Below are positions 5,282-12,316 of a stretch of 16,543 nt of DNA, one piece after another. Below the pieces are notes generated by a model. That model made no database searches, had not been told where the DNA came from, and worked only from the letters and a program-made list of their open reading frames with translations. Source of the DNA: an uncultured Eubacteriales bacterium (GTDB taxonomy: Bacteria > Bacillota_A > Clostridia > Peptostreptococcales > Anaerovoracaceae); contig CACYHM010000007.1 in assembly GCA_902774195.1 (NCBI GenBank), positions 1 to 16,543 of the forward strand, read 5' to 3'. Position 1 is the stretch's first letter, and every line of letters begins with the position of its first letter. The translations under genes and the position numbers were made by a program.

Positions 5282-7213
5282 ATGGAAAGATTCAGTGAAG
5301 GACAGAAAAAGGAACTCAGGCGCATCATAATATCCTTTGTGATGTTCGCTGCGCTGCTCATAGCGGACCACATGGGCGTTTTCCCGAAAGAGGGAACGGG
5401 ACGTTATGTGCTTCTCGCGCTATATCTCGTGCCTTACTTTCTGGTGGGCCATGATGTCATCAAAAAATGCCTTGCCGGCATAAAGAACAGGCAGCTTTTC
5501 GATGAGAGCTTCCTGATGACTCTCGCTACGGTGGGAGCCTTCGGCTGCGGCGAGTTCGAAGAAGCCGTCGCGGTCATGCTCTTCTATCAGATCGGGGAGT
5601 TCTTTCAGGACTATGCGGTCGGAAAGTCGAGAGGCGCCATATCCGATCTGATGAGCATCGCCCCGGACTATGCGAACCGGGAGGCTGAAGACGGGACTGT
5701 CGAGGTGATCGATCCTGACGATATAAAAGCCGGCGACGTACTGGTCATAAAACCGGGAGAGAAGATCCCGACGGACGGCACGGTCATGGAAGGAGAGGGC
5801 CTGATAAACACATCGGCTCTCACTGGAGAATCGATGCCGAGGCCGGTGCAGTCCGGCGATCAGGTCATCTCCGGATGCATCAACGGCGACACTCTGCTGA
5901 AAGTAAGGGCAGATAAGGAATACGACGATTCAACTGCGGCAAAGATACTGGAACTCGTAGAGGACGCCGCGTCCAAAAAGTCGGTCACGGAGAATTTCAT
6001 TACGAGATTCGCGCGCTACTATACGCCGGCGGTAGTCATCGCGGCGCTGGTGCTCGCTTTCGTACCTCCGCTCATCAGCGGGAACTTCGCGGCGGAGTTC
6101 GGCAAATGGGTCCTCAGGGCATGCACCTTCCTCGTCATATCCTGCCCGTGCGCTCTGGTGATATCCGTTCCTCTCGCTTTCTTCGGAGGCATAGGAGCGG
6201 CCTCGTCGACAGGAGTGCTGGTCAAAGGCTCGAATTACCTTGAACTAATGTCAAAGCTCCATACCGTGGCGTCGGACAAGACAGGAACTCTTACGGAGGG
6301 CAGCTTCAAAGTCTCCATGGTCAGCGCGGCAAAAGGCTGCGACAGCTCCGATGTCATCAGATACGCTGCTGCAGCCGAATCCGGATCTACTCATCCTATA
6401 GCGACGGCTATCATCGAGGCGTGCGAGAAGCCGTTCCCGGAAAGCAGGATAAGCGATGTGCAGACGGCTGCGGGCAAGGGCATCACGGCAAAGGTCGGAA
6501 AGGACAAAATAGCCGTAGGAAACCTCAGCTTTCTCGAGAGCGAAGGCGTCGAAGTGCCTGACACCGGCGATATAGTGCAGGGCACAAACTGCTATGTCGC
6601 AAAGAACGGCAAATACATCGGCCTTATAGTAGTGTCGGATACGCCGAAGGAGGGCGCAGCCGGCGCTATAGCAGCGATGTTCAAAGAGGGCGTCAGAAAG
6701 TTCGTGATGCTCACCGGCGATTCGGAGGCCGTCGCGGCTTCGGTCGCGAAAGAGCTAGGCATCAGCGAGTACAGAGCCGGACTGCTGCCTCAGGACAAGG
6801 TGAGCGTGGTAGAGGAGCTGCTTGAAGAACTCGCTTCGGAGGGCAGCGAAAAGAAACGCGGCACTCTCGCATTCATCGGGGACGGGATCAACGACGCTCC
6901 GGTACTGTCAAGGGCGGATGTAGGCATAGCCATGGGATCGCTCGGATCCGACGCGGCCATAGAGGCAGCGGATGTCGTCATAATGGATGACGATCTTTCG
7001 CGCATCCCGGCGGTCATGAGGATAGCCCGCAGGACAGTGAACATATCCAGGGCCAACATCGCATTCGCGCTTCTTGTGAAGCTCGCATGTCTCGTGCTCG
7101 GCGCCCTCGGGATAGCCAGCATGTGGGTCGCGGTATTCGCCGATGTCGGCGTTGCCGTCATATGCATACTCAATTCGATGAGGATGCTGGTCAAAAAGGA
7201 GAAAGGGATCTGA
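5282..7213 (+). CDS. cadA: P1B-2-type Zn/Cd/Pb-exporting ATPase without N-terminal HMA domain
   Basis: Inner-membrane heavy-metal efflux ATPase, 643 residues; CadA/ZntA proteins with an HMA domain usually exceed 700. Motifs in order: TGES (181-184, actuator), C288-P289-C290 in the transmembrane metal channel, D332-KTGTLT (phosphorylated aspartate), the H371-P372 motif of P1B ATPases, GDGIND (533-538), and D621 in ADVG of the last membrane helix. The CPC plus late-helix Asp combination is that of subgroup P1B-2, which exports Zn(II), Cd(II) and Pb(II). The protein begins directly with membrane-associated sequence, and the HMA module is the separate gene just upstream. No clear ribosome binding site precedes the ATG, which lies 2 bases after the previous stop, suggesting translational coupling. 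Expression is presumably controlled by the ArsR-type repressor. Confidence 0.94.
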   Translation: MERFSEGQKKELRRIIISFVMFAALLIADHMGVFPKEGTGRYVLLALYLVPYFLVGHDVIKKCLAGIKNRQLFDESFLMTLATVGAFGCGEFEEAVAVMLFYQIGEFFQDYAVGKSRGAISDLMSIAPDYANREAEDGTVEVIDPDDIKAGDVLVIKPGEKIPTDGTVMEGEGLINTSALTGESMPRPVQSGDQVISGCINGDTLLKVRADKEYDDSTAAKILELVEDAASKKSVTENFITRFARYYTPAVVIAALVLAFVPPLISGNFAAEFGKWVLRACTFLVISCPCALVISVPLAFFGGIGAASSTGVLVKGSNYLELMSKLHTVASDKTGTLTEGSFKVSMVSAAKGCDSSDVIRYAAAAESGSTHPIATAIIEACEKPFPESRISDVQTAAGKGITAKVGKDKIAVGNLSFLESEGVEVPDTGDIVQGTNCYVAKNGKYIGLIVVSDTPKEGAAGAIAAMFKEGVRKFVMLTGDSEAVAASVAKELGISEYRAGLLPQDKVSVVEELLEELASEGSEKKRGTLAFIGDGINDAPVLSRADVGIAMGSLGSDAAIEAADVVIMDDDLSRIPAVMRIARRTVNISRANIAFALLVKLACLVLGALGIASMWVAVFADVGVAVICILNSMRMLVKKEKGI

Positions 7214-7242
7214 AACCTTAACAAATCTAAATCTAAATATAG

Positions 7243-7282
7243 TGGTATAAGTTGTATAAGCGACAACACTTTGTGTTAGAAT
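7243..7282 (+). promoter_or_regulatory. Promoter region of the penicillin-binding protein gene (two candidate -10s)
   Basis: An extended -10, TGGTATAAG (7243-7251), occurs here; TGGTATAAGT is shared exactly with the rimP promoter at 10315-10324. A second candidate is TAGAAT (7277-7282) with a poor -35, TTGTAT (7252-7257, 19-bp spacer). The first would place the following hairpin in the mRNA leader; the second would start transcription inside it. Confidence 0.45.
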
Positions 7283-7311
7283 AGCTACGGTAAATAACCG
7301 CAGCTATTTTT
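7282..7311 (+). terminator. Intrinsic terminator of the metal-resistance operon (or leader attenuator)
   Basis: TAGCTACGGT (7282-7291) pairs with ACCGCAGCTA (7297-7306), 9 of 10 pairs, around a 5-base loop, followed by TTTTT (7307-7311). It lies 69 bases after the ATPase stop and overlaps the -10 region of the next gene. Confidence 0.7.
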
Positions 7312-7353
7312 ATGCGCGGATCCGCAAATACGGGCATGCGCAGGGGTGGACGG

Positions 7354-10266
7354 GTGTCAGACAACGGCAAAAACGGAAAAGACATAAATAAAGAAAACGG
7401 AGAACGCCGCATAGTAAGAGACGGCGGCAATCCTACTGTCTACAGAGGGCGGTCAAAGGAACGCGCTTCTCTGTCTTTTTCGTATGACAAAAAACCGGAG
7501 ACCAAAGCGCCTGCCGCAAGGAAGACGGAACCGGCAACAAGGGTATACGATGCCGGGCAGCTAAAGGCCGAGACGAGAGTCATGGAAAGAAAGGTCGTGG
7601 CTGACTCCGAAAACAAGGACATCGTAAAGGAGATGCAGGAAGCTGCAGCCAGAGAAGAAGCTGCGTCCGCTGCAAAGCCTTCCGTTGCCGGCGCAATAAA
7701 GGACAGATTCAACGAGAAAAAAGAAGAGATAAAGAAGGCCAGGGCTGACGCTGCCGTCAGGAAGCTTCAGAGATCCAGAGCCGAATCCGCGGCAAGGGCC
7801 GCAGACGAAAAAGCCGCAAAGGAAAAGGCTGCAAAGAAGCCGGCGAAGAAGACCGTAAAGTATCCGGGCAAGCAGATCAAGAAGCAGACCTCGGTGCAGT
7901 CAAAGAAGCCGAACAGGATAGAGACGGCAAAACCTAAGAGCAAAAAGACGTCCGGAAAGACATCCGCAAATAAAGCGGCGTTCAAACTTCCTGTCAGCAA
8001 GCCTAAAAGCAAGGCGAAGAAACCGAAAAAGACCAAGCGGCCGAAGACAAAAAAACAGAAGGCTCTCGCATATCTCCTCGCAGCAGTGAAGGTCCTGCTC
8101 GCACTGGTCATCATCGGCGGGGTCACCGGAGGCGCCTACGCGGCATATACCATAGCGAACGCTCCTAAGATCCACCCTGAGAAGATATACGACACGCTCG
8201 AGGTCAGCACCCACATCTACGATGACCAGGGAGATCTCATAAGCGATATCTACTACGACGAGAACCGTGAGATCGCGAAGTACGATCAGCTTCCGGACAA
8301 TCTCAAGAACGCGTTCATCGCCGTAGAGGACAAGACGTTCTGGGAACATAAGGGATTCAACTTCAGGCGTATTTTCGGAGCGATATGGGAATCCTTCACA
8401 GGCGGGGGCGAAATAAGCGGAACGAGCACCATCACTCAGCAGCTGGCCCGCAACGTATTCCTTCCGGAAGAAAAGAGCATAAGATCGATCAAGCGTAAGA
8501 TCATAGAGATGTACTATGCCCGCGAGATCGAAGAGGTGCTGTCAAAAGAAGAGATACTGACGGCATATCTGAACACCATATATCTCGGATACGGGTGCTA
8601 CGGCGTGGACACCGCGGCCAAGAAGTATTTCTCGACGAATGTCGAGGATCTGACACTCGAGCAGTGCGCCGCTCTTGCGGCCCTGCCTCAGGCTCCGGGA
8701 GTGTACGCTCTTCTGACCACCGAGGAGGGAGAGGCGACGACGGAGATATCCGACGGCCTTTACGCGAACGACATCTCGCAGAAGAGAAGATACATGACGC
8801 TCGATCTCATGGCCGAGCAGGGATACATAACCAGGGAAGAAGCCGAAGCGGCCAAGAAACCGATCACGGAGATACTGGATCCGGGCAGGGAATCAAAGGG
8901 CGTCAGCTCGGCGTTCAAGGACTACCTTATCGAGACCGTTATAAAGGACCTCATGACGCAGTACGACCTGACTGAGGATCAGGCTTCGAAGCTCGTATAT
9001 ACAAAGGGACTAAATATCTACTCGACTCTCAATACGCAGGCTCAGAGCGTCATTGAGAAGGAGTTCAAGGACGGAAGCAACTTCCCTGACGCCATCAGAG
9101 ACGACACGAACGTCGAGGCCGCGATGGTGATGAGCGAGATAGGCACCGGCCAGATCAAGGCGATGGCAGGCACGAGGTTCGCCGACGGCGACATGCTCTT
9201 CAACAGAGCGACAAGCCCGCGTCAGCCGGGTTCATCGATCAAGCCGCTGACCGTTTACGGTTCGGCTCTGCAGAGGAGCTTCGATTACGAGCAGAACGGG
9301 CAGAAATTCCAGTACGTCAAGACAGGATATGACAAACAGCAGGATACGGGCTGGGGCGACTACATAACGGTATCATCATATGTCAGCGACGAGAAAATGA
9401 AGGTCAACGGCATAGACTGGCCGCAGAACTTCAGCAAGACATATTCAGGCTCCAACAACTTCAGGACAGCCATACAGAAGTCGCTCAACACCTGCGCGGT
9501 CAAGATACTGGCTCAGGTGGGACTCGAGTATTCGATGCAGAAGGCAAAGGAATTCGGCATCTCGACCGTGGTAGACGACACATCTCAGCCTACCAACGAC
9601 CTCAATCTGGCAGCGCTGGGCCTGGGAGCCATGACATACGGAGCCACTCCGCTCGACATGTCTCTTGCATACGCGACCTTCCCTAACGGAGGAGTACGCA
9701 ACAGCGGCATATGCTATACAAAGGTCACTGACAGCGAGGGCAAGGTCCTGCTCGAAGGAAAGTCCGAAGAGACGAGAGTCCTCGATGAGGGCGTTGCATA
9801 CATAATGACTGATGTGTTACAGGATGTAGTATCCTACGGTATCGCAGGCGATGCTGCGATCGACGGGATCAGGGTCGGAGGCAAGACCGGTACGACGGAC
9901 GATACATGGGACATCTGGTTCGACGGATTCACACCAACGTATTCGGCGGCTCTGTGGATCGGTACCGACGACAACACTCCGCTCGATGCGACTTCATCCG
10001 TTGCCGCCGCGCTGTGGAGCAACATTATGGGACAGGTCGATGAGGCTGTCACCGGTGAATACCGCGATATGCCTGATGACATCATCGTCAGGAACGGCGA
10101 TTACTTCACCAGGGGGACCGAGCCTCCTGTCATAGTCGTAAAGAAGAAAGAAGAAGAAAAGACCGACGACAAGAACAAGACGAACGGCACGCAGCAGAAT
10201 GCAAATACGGCAGCACAGCCGGCAGCACAGCCGGCAGCACAGCCCGCCGCACAGCCTGCAGCATAG
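7354..10266 (+). CDS. Class A penicillin-binding protein (bifunctional glycosyltransferase/transpeptidase)
   Basis: Polymerises lipid II into glycan strands and cross-links peptidoglycan outside the membrane. A GTG start at 7354 is preferred because AGGGG (7342-7346) lies 7 bases upstream; in-frame ATGs at 7312 and 7336 lack good sites, and 7312 abuts the terminator T-run. That gives 970 residues. The cytoplasmic tail (1 to about 236) is rich in Lys, Ala and Arg, far longer than usual, and one membrane helix follows (about 240-266). The GT51 domain has E325 in EDKTFWEHKGF and GTSTITQQLARN. The transpeptidase domain has S627-S-I-K630, S710-L-N712 and K844-TGT847. The C-terminus is charged, then ends in AAQP repeats. 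It appears to be a single-gene transcription unit. Class A assignment is secure; which paralogue (PonA/PbpF-like) is not. Confidence 0.94.
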   Translation: MSDNGKNGKDINKENGERRIVRDGGNPTVYRGRSKERASLSFSYDKKPETKAPAARKTEPATRVYDAGQLKAETRVMERKVVADSENKDIVKEMQEAAAREEAASAAKPSVAGAIKDRFNEKKEEIKKARADAAVRKLQRSRAESAARAADEKAAKEKAAKKPAKKTVKYPGKQIKKQTSVQSKKPNRIETAKPKSKKTSGKTSANKAAFKLPVSKPKSKAKKPKKTKRPKTKKQKALAYLLAAVKVLLALVIIGGVTGGAYAAYTIANAPKIHPEKIYDTLEVSTHIYDDQGDLISDIYYDENREIAKYDQLPDNLKNAFIAVEDKTFWEHKGFNFRRIFGAIWESFTGGGEISGTSTITQQLARNVFLPEEKSIRSIKRKIIEMYYAREIEEVLSKEEILTAYLNTIYLGYGCYGVDTAAKKYFSTNVEDLTLEQCAALAALPQAPGVYALLTTEEGEATTEISDGLYANDISQKRRYMTLDLMAEQGYITREEAEAAKKPITEILDPGRESKGVSSAFKDYLIETVIKDLMTQYDLTEDQASKLVYTKGLNIYSTLNTQAQSVIEKEFKDGSNFPDAIRDDTNVEAAMVMSEIGTGQIKAMAGTRFADGDMLFNRATSPRQPGSSIKPLTVYGSALQRSFDYEQNGQKFQYVKTGYDKQQDTGWGDYITVSSYVSDEKMKVNGIDWPQNFSKTYSGSNNFRTAIQKSLNTCAVKILAQVGLEYSMQKAKEFGISTVVDDTSQPTNDLNLAALGLGAMTYGATPLDMSLAYATFPNGGVRNSGICYTKVTDSEGKVLLEGKSEETRVLDEGVAYIMTDVLQDVVSYGIAGDAAIDGIRVGGKTGTTDDTWDIWFDGFTPTYSAALWIGTDDNTPLDATSSVAAALWSNIMGQVDEAVTGEYRDMPDDIIVRNGDYFTRGTEPPVIVVKKKEEEKTDDKNKTNGTQQNANTAAQPAAQPAAQPAAQPAA
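10210..10263 (+). repeat. 12-bp in-frame tandem repeat encoding the AAQP tail
   Basis: Four copies of GCAGCACAGCCG or close variants (10210-10257) plus a half copy run up to the stop codon, giving AAQP repeats. The first two copies are identical, the third differs by one base and the fourth by two. Such repeats gain or lose units easily, and each unit keeps the reading frame. Confidence 0.9.
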
Positions 10267-10294
10267 CTGCGGACTGCAAAAACCAACAAAATGC

Positions 10295-10323
10295 TTGCAA
10301 TTACTGCGGTTTAATGGTATAAG
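10295..10323 (+). promoter_or_regulatory. Promoter of the rimP-nusA-infB operon
   Basis: TTGCAA (10295-10300), a 17-bp spacer, then TATAAG (10318-10323), with TG one base upstream of the -10 (extended -10, TGGTATAAG). Transcription would start near 10330, ahead of the leader hairpin. No clear intrinsic terminator for the preceding gene is visible between its stop at 10266 and this promoter. Confidence 0.7.
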
Positions 10324-10346
10324 TGCATAGTAAGTTAAAGTTTTCC

Positions 10347-10374
10347 CGAAAGAGTGGGTGTTCCCACTCTTTCG
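10347..10374 (+). terminator. rimP-leader hairpin, probable NusA-dependent attenuator
   Basis: CGAAAGAGTGGG (10347-10358) pairs perfectly with CCCACTCTTTCG (10363-10374) around a 4-base loop. The stem ends in TTTCG followed by CTTATG, a poor U-tract. Hairpins of the AAAGAGTGGG...CCCACTCTTT kind precede rimP (ylxS) in many Bacillota. In B. subtilis a NusA-stimulated terminator ahead of this operon lets NusA limit its own synthesis. The stem fits that pattern, and the weak U-tract fits NusA dependence; function here is inferred. Confidence 0.75.
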
Positions 10375-10402
10375 CTTATGTAGGACCAAAAACGGAGGCG
10401 CC

Positions 10403-10879
10403 ATGGCAAAGAACGATATAAGCGCTAAAGTGAACAGACTGCTGCAGCCTTATCTGGCTGAGCACGGTCTCGATATCTACAGGACCGAATACAAAAAGGA
10501 AGGACCCGGCCGTGTGCTGAGAGTATACCTCGATAAGCCCGCGGGCGCTGAGAGCGAATACGTCAGCATCGAGGAGTGCGAAGACGCCAACAGATTCCTG
10601 AGCGAAGCCCTCGACCGTGAGGACTTTATAGACGGGAGCTACGATCTGGAGGTCTGCTCTCCGGGGCTGGACAGAGAGCTTATCAGGGATGAGGACTATA
10701 CGCGCTTTGCCGGAAGGCAGGTCGAGGTCAAAACATATGAGAAGATATGCGGCAGCAGGGAGCATTCGGGCACGCTCACCGGAAAGGAAGACGGCATCGT
10801 TACCATCGTGACCGGAGACGGCGAACTGAAGATCCCGGCCGATAAGATATCAAAGATAAATCTGGCAGTAGTTTTTTAA
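10403..10879 (+). CDS. rimP: Ribosome maturation factor RimP
   Basis: A 158-residue cytoplasmic protein needed for maturation of the 30S ribosomal subunit; family length is about 150-160. The start at 10403 is chosen because GGAGG (10394-10398) lies just upstream and the protein then begins MAKNDI; a longer frame from 10358 would translate part of the leader hairpin. Family features are visible: RVLRVYLDKP, a central SIEECEDANRFLSEALD stretch, and YDLEVCSPGLDRELIRDEDYTRFAGRQVEV, the RimP signature leading into the C-terminal SH3-like domain. It is the first gene of the operon and is followed after 28 bases by nusA, the standard arrangement in bacteria. Confidence 0.95.
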   Translation: MAKNDISAKVNRLLQPYLAEHGLDIYRTEYKKEGPGRVLRVYLDKPAGAESEYVSIEECEDANRFLSEALDREDFIDGSYDLEVCSPGLDRELIRDEDYTRFAGRQVEVKTYEKICGSREHSGTLTGKEDGIVTIVTGDGELKIPADKISKINLAVVF

Positions 10880-10907
10880 GAGATTCTCTATCGAGAAGGA
10901 GGAGAAA

Positions 10908-12071
10908 ATGAGCAAGGAATTTCTAGATGCATTTGCAGATCTCAAAAAGGAGAAGAACCTTTCCCAGGAGGAGATCATAGGAGCGATAAAGGACTCTATC
11001 GAGAATGCATACAGGAAGAATTACGGAGCATCGAATGTAAGGGTCGAAGTGGACATGGAACAGGGCAACGTTACAGTGTTCATGGGCCTTGAGGTCGTAG
11101 AGGAGGTCGAGGACGACCTGACTCAGATCTCGCTCGAAGAAGCTAAAGAAATATATGAGGGCTACGAGCTCGGCGATGTAGTCGAGTACGAGATCGATCC
11201 GAAGGACTTCAACAGGATCGCGGCTCAGGGAGCAAAGCAGGTCTTCGTACAGAAGAACAGAGAGGCCGAGAGGACCAATTCATACAACGAATTCATAGAG
11301 AAGAAGGGCCAGATCGTTACGGGCAAGGTCGAGAGGATCAACAACGGAACCATGCTCATCTCGCTCGGAAGGACCGAAGGCAGAGTGCCTGCTTCCGAAC
11401 AGGTCAGGACAGAGTCCTTCAAGCCGGGCGACAGGATCAAGGTCTACGTGATGGATGTAAAGAAAGAGAACAAGGGACCGCAGGTCCTGCTCTCGAGATC
11501 GCATCCGGGTCTTGTAAGAGGACTGTTCGAGCTCGAGATCCCGGAAATCGCCGACGGCACTGTTGAGATAAGAGGAACAGCCCGCGAGGCGGGTTCGCGC
11601 ACAAAGATCGCCGTTTTCTCGAACGACCCTAATGTCGATCCTGTCGGAGCCTGCGTAGGAAACCGCGGCGCCAGGGTGCAGAACATCGCCGACGAGCTCT
11701 TCGGCGAGAAGATAGATATCATCGTATGGGATGACGATCCGGCCGTTCTCATCAGCAACGTATTGAGACCTGCGATCGTCGAGGGCGTATATATCAACGA
11801 GGACGAAAAGGCAGCGACGGCAGTCGTGCCTGAACAGCAGCTCTCCCTCGCCATCGGCAGAGAGGGACAGAACGTCAGACTCGCGGCCAGAGTCAGCGGA
11901 TGGAAGATCGACATCAAGAGCCATGAACAGCTCGAAGAAATGGGATTCGCCTTCGATGAATACGAGGATTCGGAGGATATCGAAGACATCGGTGAAAGCG
12001 CAGCTGAGGATTTCGCCGAAGAAGAGGTAACTGCCATTGAGGAGACATCAGACAGCGAAGCCGATGCGTAG
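10908..12071 (+). CDS. nusA: Transcription termination/antitermination factor NusA
   Basis: RNA-polymerase-bound factor that governs pausing, termination and antitermination. It has 387 residues, the short Gram-positive form without C-terminal acidic repeat domains. Order: N-terminal polymerase-binding domain (1 to about 125), S1 domain (about 132-200, GQIVTGKVERI), KH1 with VGNRG (250-254), KH2 with AIGREGQNVRLAARVSGW (from 315), then a low-complexity acidic tail (about 345-387) rich in Glu, Asp and Ser. AAGGAGG (10896-10902) lies 5 bases upstream of the ATG. It probably regulates its own operon through the hairpin ahead of rimP. The 3' end overlaps the likely ylxR start. Confidence 0.96.
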   Translation: MSKEFLDAFADLKKEKNLSQEEIIGAIKDSIENAYRKNYGASNVRVEVDMEQGNVTVFMGLEVVEEVEDDLTQISLEEAKEIYEGYELGDVVEYEIDPKDFNRIAAQGAKQVFVQKNREAERTNSYNEFIEKKGQIVTGKVERINNGTMLISLGRTEGRVPASEQVRTESFKPGDRIKVYVMDVKKENKGPQVLLSRSHPGLVRGLFELEIPEIADGTVEIRGTAREAGSRTKIAVFSNDPNVDPVGACVGNRGARVQNIADELFGEKIDIIVWDDDPAVLISNVLRPAIVEGVYINEDEKAATAVVPEQQLSLAIGREGQNVRLAARVSGWKIDIKSHEQLEEMGFAFDEYEDSEDIEDIGESAAEDFAEEEVTAIEETSDSEADA

Positions 12072-12306
12072 ATGCATCGCATGCAGGGAGTCAAAGCCTC
12101 AGGATGAGCTCATGAGGTTCACATGGAACGAAGGGCTCAGAGCGGACGGACAGAAGCCGTCCGACGGAAGAGGCATCTACCTGTGCAGGGACAAAGACTG
12201 TATCGACATGGCTGTAACGCGCAAAGCTTTCAATAAAGCGCTGAGACGCAATGTGGATGCTGATGAAGTATCGAGAGTTATTGACGAAGCACTCAATAAC
12301 AACTAA
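12037..12306 (+). CDS. ylxR: YlxR family protein (DUF448)
   Basis: Small basic RNA-binding-type protein usually encoded between nusA and infB. In B. subtilis it has been described as a modulator of RNase P (RnpM). Family signature: K-x-MRRCIACRESKP near the N-terminus, GRGIYLCRDKDC in the middle, and a basic C-terminal half. The TTG start at 12037 overlaps nusA by 35 bases. It is preferred because it keeps the conserved K-P before MRRC and has AGAGG 9 bases upstream. The ATG at 12064 (80 residues, 8-base overlap) is the alternative and has no evident ribosome binding site. The stop overlaps the ribosome binding site of infB, so translation is probably coupled. The L7Ae-like ylxQ that often follows is absent. 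Confidence 0.9.
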   Translation: MRRHQTAKPMRRCIACRESKPQDELMRFTWNEGLRADGQKPSDGRGIYLCRDKDCIDMAVTRKAFNKALRRNVDADEVSRVIDEALNNN

Positions 12307-12316
12307 GGAGGAATGA

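Noticed and set aside
8595..8975. 126-codon plus-strand open frame inside the penicillin-binding protein gene
   Set aside because: Out-of-frame shadow of the glycosyltransferase coding region with no ribosome binding site or domain.
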